A program made the translations under genes and the position numbers. Below are positions 4,829 through 7,410 of a stretch of 7,410 bases of DNA, piece after piece. The stretch lies in contig JAHEFN010000112.1 in assembly GCA_024640185.1 (NCBI GenBank), positions 1 through 7,410 on the forward strand, in the 5' to 3' direction. Source of the stretch: Gemmatimonadota bacterium (GTDB lineage: Bacteria > Gemmatimonadota > Gemmatimonadetes > Gemmatimonadales > GWC2-71-9). Numbering within the stretch: position 1 is the stretch's first letter; each line of letters begins with the position of its first letter. The notes under the pieces were generated by a model, which worked only from the letters and a program-made list of their open reading frames with translations, was not told the DNA's origin and did no database searches.

Positions 4829-6232
4829 GCGCGGGGTGGGCATCCTCGCGTCGACGGCTGCCCGCCACGCTGCCAGCCGTTGCTGCATGGCGGCCGCCCG
4901 ATCCGGCTGGGTCGTGGCCAGGTCATCTCGCTCGCCGAGGTCCGCCGCCAGGTCATACAGCTCGACCTCACCGCTCTCGAACCACTCGATCAGCTTCCAA
5001 TCGCCCACACGCATGGCGGCACCGGGCCGGTTGCCCGAGCCGTGATAGTGGGGGAAGTGCCAGAAGAGGGTGTCATGGATGGAGGCCACCCCACCGCGGA
5101 GGGTCGGCGCGAGGGAGGCGCCATCGAGGTGTCGTGCCGGGTCGAGTGATTGCCCCGCCATCTCGAGCAGGGTGGGGTAGAGGTCGGTTGTCATCGCCAG
5201 CCCCGCGGCCACCGCCCCCGGTGTGGTGACCCCGGGCCAGCGGATGATCAGCGGAGCTCGAATCCCCCCCTCGTAGAGCCATCCCTTGCCGGCCCGCAAG
5301 GGACGATTCGCGGTGGCCATGTTGGGCGACCGGCGCATCAGGGTCGAGAGGCCACCATTGTCGGAGAGGAAGATCACCACGGTGTTGTCGGCGAGCGCCA
5401 GCCGATCGAGGGCCTCGAGGATGCGGGCGACACTCTCGTCGGTGCTCTCGATCATGGCGGCGTAGGTGGGATGATCCTGTCGCAGCTTGGTGATCGCGTC
5501 GTGCTCGGCTTCAAACCCCGCCTCACCGGGGTCACCCAACGCCTCTGCTGCCGCCGTGTAGCCGGCGATCATCCCCGGCTTGGCCTCGAGCGGCGTGTGG
5601 ACGGCATAGTGCGACAGCACCAAAAAGAACGGCTGGTCACCCTCGGTCGCCAGGAAGGAGATGGCCTCGTCGGTCAGGCGGTCGGTGAGGTAGCTGCCGG
5701 GTGGGTCATCCTCGAGATCCGGGACATCGGTGAGCGCCCAGCCGGGATTCCGATACGGTGGGAAGTAGCTGCCGGGTTGGCCGGCATGATTGACCGCGAA
5801 CGAAAACCCGAAGCCCTGATCGATCGGCAGCCGCGCCCCTTCGCCGAGGTGCCACTTGCCGATGTAGCCGGTCCGGTACCCGGCATCCCGGAGCGCCTCG
5901 CCGATGGTGACCTCCTCGAGGGGGAGGGCGCGCAGGTAGTCCGCCTGCGTCAGCAGGCCGTGCTGTTCGCCGCCGATCCAGTTGGTGAGATGCAGGCGAG
6001 CTGGGTGTCGCCCCGTCATCAGGGAGGCGCGGGTGGGTGAGCAGACCGGTGACGCGGTATAGAACTCGGTGAAGCGGACCCCACTCGCCGCCAGGCGATC
6101 GATCGCCGGGGTGCGGTAGAAGCTGCTCTGATACACACCGGTGTCGGTCCACCCCAGGTCGTCCACCACGATCATGACGATGTTGGGTGGCGGGGGCGTC
6201 TGAGTGCAGCCTGCCAGTGCGGAGAGGAGCAC
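4826..6232 (-). CDS. S1-family (formylglycine-type) sulfatase lipoprotein
   Basis: A 468-residue arylsulfatase-A-like enzyme that hydrolyses a sulfate ester outside the cytoplasm. Using a GTG start at 6232: metal ligands D24-D25 (IVVDDLGW), the maturation signature C64-S-P-T-R68 followed by ASLMTGRHP, where C64 becomes formylglycine, the second signature GYIGKWHLG (K126, H128), H212 (HYAVHTPL), metal ligands D291-N292 (LSDNGG) and K316 (GKGWLYEGGIRAP). The C-terminal ELYDL-x-x-DLGERDDLA region is typical. The lipobox LAGC makes it a lipoprotein. The GTG start leaves only 8 residues before the Cys and no basic charge. The frame upstream reads ILRRLLLLV and contains no ATG, GTG or TTG before a stop at 6341-6343, so the true start is probably a rare codon near 6253-6256. 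A formylglycine-generating enzyme must be encoded elsewhere. The substrate is unknown. Confidence 0.93.
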   Translation of the reverse strand: MLLSALAGCTQTPPPPNIVMIVVDDLGWTDTGVYQSSFYRTPAIDRLAASGVRFTEFYTASPVCSPTRASLMTGRHPARLHLTNWIGGEQHGLLTQADYLRALPLEEVTIGEALRDAGYRTGYIGKWHLGEGARLPIDQGFGFSFAVNHAGQPGSYFPPYRNPGWALTDVPDLEDDPPGSYLTDRLTDEAISFLATEGDQPFFLVLSHYAVHTPLEAKPGMIAGYTAAAEALGDPGEAGFEAEHDAITKLRQDHPTYAAMIESTDESVARILEALDRLALADNTVVIFLSDNGGLSTLMRRSPNMATANRPLRAGKGWLYEGGIRAPLIIRWPGVTTPGAVAAGLAMTTDLYPTLLEMAGQSLDPARHLDGASLAPTLRGGVASIHDTLFWHFPHYHGSGNRPGAAMRVGDWKLIEWFESGEVELYDLAADLGERDDLATTQPDRAAAMQQRLAAWRAAVDARMPTPR

Positions 6233-6302
6233 AAGGAGGAGAAGGCGTCGCAGGATGGGGGGCCCCCGAGGCTGGAGTCCGGGTCGGATCGTCGCTGTCC
6301 AG

Positions 6303-6331
6303 AAGATATGCGGAGCGCTCGTCGCTGTGAC
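6303..6331 (-). promoter_or_regulatory. Possible sulfatase promoter
   Basis: On the minus strand GTCACA (6331-6326, 4 of 6 matches to TTGACA) is followed after 17 bp by TATCTT (6308-6303, 4 of 6 matches). Transcription would begin near 6296, about 40 nt before the suspected upstream start codon of the sulfatase. The call rests on pattern only. Confidence 0.4.
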
Positions 6332-6341
6332 CTCGACTCGC

Positions 6342-6370
6342 TAGGCAGGTGCCTGCGGACCGCATACCTT
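6342..6370 (+). promoter_or_regulatory. Possible promoter of the DUF1272-M1 peptidase pair
   Basis: TAGGCA (6342-6347, 4 of 6) and TACCTT (6365-6370, 3 of 6) are separated by 17 bp and would give a leader of about 20 nt holding the AGGAG site. An inverted repeat GCAGG-TG-CCTGC (6345-6356) overlaps the -35 box and spacer and could be a regulator site. This is a weak call, placed between divergent genes where a promoter is expected. Confidence 0.3.
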
Positions 6371-6397
6371 GCGGAGATCCACCTTCAGGAGCCCTCG

Positions 6398-6586
6398 ATG
6401 GCGCTCGAAATGCGGACAGCCTGCGAGCGGTGCCGCGCAGCACTCGAGCAGGGCGGTCCGGCCCGGATCTGCTCGTACGAATGCACCTTCTGTCCCAGCT
6501 GCTCCGAGGAGATGTCGGGCGTCTGTCCCAACTGTGGCGGCGAGTTGCTGCCCCGTCCCCGCCGAGCGAGGTCCACCGATGCGTAG
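6398..6586 (+). CDS. DUF1272-type small cysteine-rich (putative zinc-binding) protein
   Basis: A 62-residue cytoplasmic protein recognised as DUF1272 from its opening ALEMRTACERC, the ARICSYECTFC centre and the CPNCGGEL end. Eight cysteines (9, 12, 25, 29, 32, 35, 43, 46) are arranged as CxxC, CxxxCxxCxxC and CxxC, enough to bind two zinc ions in a rubredoxin- or zinc-ribbon-like fold. Metal binding is inferred. The family has no established function. The ATG at 6398 has AGGAG 6 nt upstream; the frame is open further left to 6308, but that part has no family similarity. Its last 8 bases overlap the start of the M1 peptidase gene, so the two are probably expressed together. The C-terminus is basic (RPRRAR). 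Confidence 0.9.
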   Translation: MALEMRTACERCRAALEQGGPARICSYECTFCPSCSEEMSGVCPNCGGELLPRPRRARSTDA

Positions 6587-7410
6587 ACTCCTCCTGCTCC
6601 TCACCATCGCAGGTGCCGCCATGCCGGCGGTCGCGCAGCAGCGCTTTACCAGGGCCGACACCCTGCGTGGGGACTGGACCACCCCCGGCCGGGCTTGGTG
6701 GGACGTCACCTGGTACGATCTGGCCGTCACCGTGGCACCAGGCGACTCGACGCTGACCGGTTCGAACCTGATGGTCTACCGGGTCACCGATACCGGGACG
6801 GAACTGCAGGTCGATCTCCAGCCGCCGCTCGTGCTCGACAGCGTGACCCAGGGCGGCCGCGCCCTGCCCCTCAGGCACGAGGGTGCTGCCCATTTCGCGA
6901 CCCTCCCCAGCGCCGCTCCCGTCGGCTCGATGCAGCAGGTCACCGCCTGGTATCACGGCCATCCGCGTGTGGCACCGAGACCGCCATGGGATGGCGGGGT
7001 CAGCTGGAACCGCGACTCGCTGGGTCGGCCGTGGGTCGTCACGACCGATCAGGGTCTCGGGGCGTCGGTGTGGTGGCCCAACAAGGACACCCAGGCCGAC
7101 GAGCCCGATTCGATGCAGGTCACGGTCACGGTGCCCCGGGAGTTCACCCAGGTGGGGGCCGGGCGGCTCCGGGCCACCCTCGATGCCGGTGGTCCCACCC
7201 GCAGCTGGCGCTGGGCGGCATCCTCGCCGATCAACAACTACGCCATCGCGCTGAACATCGGCCACTACCGCCACTGGCGTGAGATCTACCAGGGTGAGGC
7301 CGGCCAACTGACGATGGACTTCTTCCCGCTCGACTACCACGAGGCGGCCGCCCGGAAGCAGTGGGTGCAGGCTCGCACGACGATGCAGTGTTTCGAGCAC
7401 TGGTTCGGCC
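6579..7410 (+). CDS. Secreted M1-family metallopeptidase, N-terminal part (runs off the right edge)
   Basis: The first 277 residues of a zinc aminopeptidase-like M1 protein, open to the window end. A clear Sec signal peptide (MRRLLLLL core, cleavage after AVA at residue 19) is followed by the M1 N-terminal saddle-like beta domain. Landmarks are DVTWYDLAVTV (42-52), QVDLQPPLVLDSV (77-89), RPPWDGGVSW (134-143), the family block DQGLGASVWWPNKD (157-170) and SPINNYAIALNIGHY (216-230). The substrate-binding GxMEN-like motif and the HExxH zinc site would lie just past the edge, so activity cannot be judged. The ATG at 6579 has GAGG 7 nt upstream and overlaps the DUF1272 stop by 8 bp, indicating coupled translation. 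The enzyme probably trims peptides in the periplasm or outside the cell. Confidence 0.9.
   Translation, partial: MRRLLLLLTIAGAAMPAVAQQRFTRADTLRGDWTTPGRAWWDVTWYDLAVTVAPGDSTLTGSNLMVYRVTDTGTELQVDLQPPLVLDSVTQGGRALPLRHEGAAHFATLPSAAPVGSMQQVTAWYHGHPRVAPRPPWDGGVSWNRDSLGRPWVVTTDQGLGASVWWPNKDTQADEPDSMQVTVTVPREFTQVGAGRLRATLDAGGPTRSWRWAASSPINNYAIALNIGHYRHWREIYQGEAGQLTMDFFPLDYHEAAARKQWVQARTTMQCFEHWFG

Noticed and set aside
5150..6040. A 296-codon plus-strand open frame opposite the sulfatase
   Set aside because: It is antisense to the catalytic core of the sulfatase, with no ribosome site and no recognisable motif.
5706..7400. A 564-codon minus-strand open frame crossing the sulfatase, DUF1272 and M1 peptidase genes
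   Set aside because: Its translation is Arg/Pro/Gly-rich with no recognisable domain, it runs antisense or out of frame to three genes with clear family motifs, and such long chance frames are common at this GC content.

Overview
The window is GC-rich and gene-dense. It encodes proteins typical of a Gram-negative, outer-membrane bacterium: a TonB-dependent receptor with an N-terminal carboxypeptidase-regulatory-like domain, lipoproteins, and secreted proteins whose signal peptides end in A-Q. This mix, with a B12-binding MerR regulator, an S1 sulfatase and an M1 peptidase, recalls Gemmatimonadota or a similar phylum. That assignment is an inference from style, not from a marker gene. No rRNA, tRNA, CRISPR array, insertion sequence or phage gene was seen.

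Layout. (1) Positions 1-2489, minus strand: a transcription unit reading right to left. A fasciclin-domain lipoprotein (2489-1995) is followed by a second, secreted fasciclin paralogue (1922-1425) and then a TonB-dependent receptor (1428 to beyond the left edge). The receptor start overlaps the fasciclin stop. (2) Positions 2490-2649: a short divergent control region holding two back-to-back consensus -35 boxes inside a large dyad. (3) Positions 2650-4821, plus strand: a CarH/LitR-type MerR regulator with an adenosylcobalamin-binding module, then an SDR oxidoreductase (ATGA overlap), then a GNAT acetyltransferase. (4) Positions 4826-6232 or slightly beyond, minus strand: a secreted formylglycine-type sulfatase lipoprotein, convergent with the GNAT gene. 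(5) Positions 6398 to the right edge, plus strand: a small Cys-rich DUF1272 protein overlapped by a secreted M1-family metallopeptidase, which is cut by the window end.

How it may work. The regulator keeps both cobalamin-site signatures of CarH (W-x9-E-H and E-x-H-x-x-G). The region between it and the fasciclin genes carries TTGACA/TGGAC repeats at 11-bp spacing on both strands, covering both -35 boxes. The simplest model is a light- and adenosylcobalamin-responsive repressor controlling itself, the downstream SDR and GNAT genes, and the divergent fasciclin-fasciclin-TonB unit. The motifs and the dyad are read directly from the sequence; the circuit is inferred. The sulfatase and the DUF1272/M1 pair look like ordinary, separately controlled genes.
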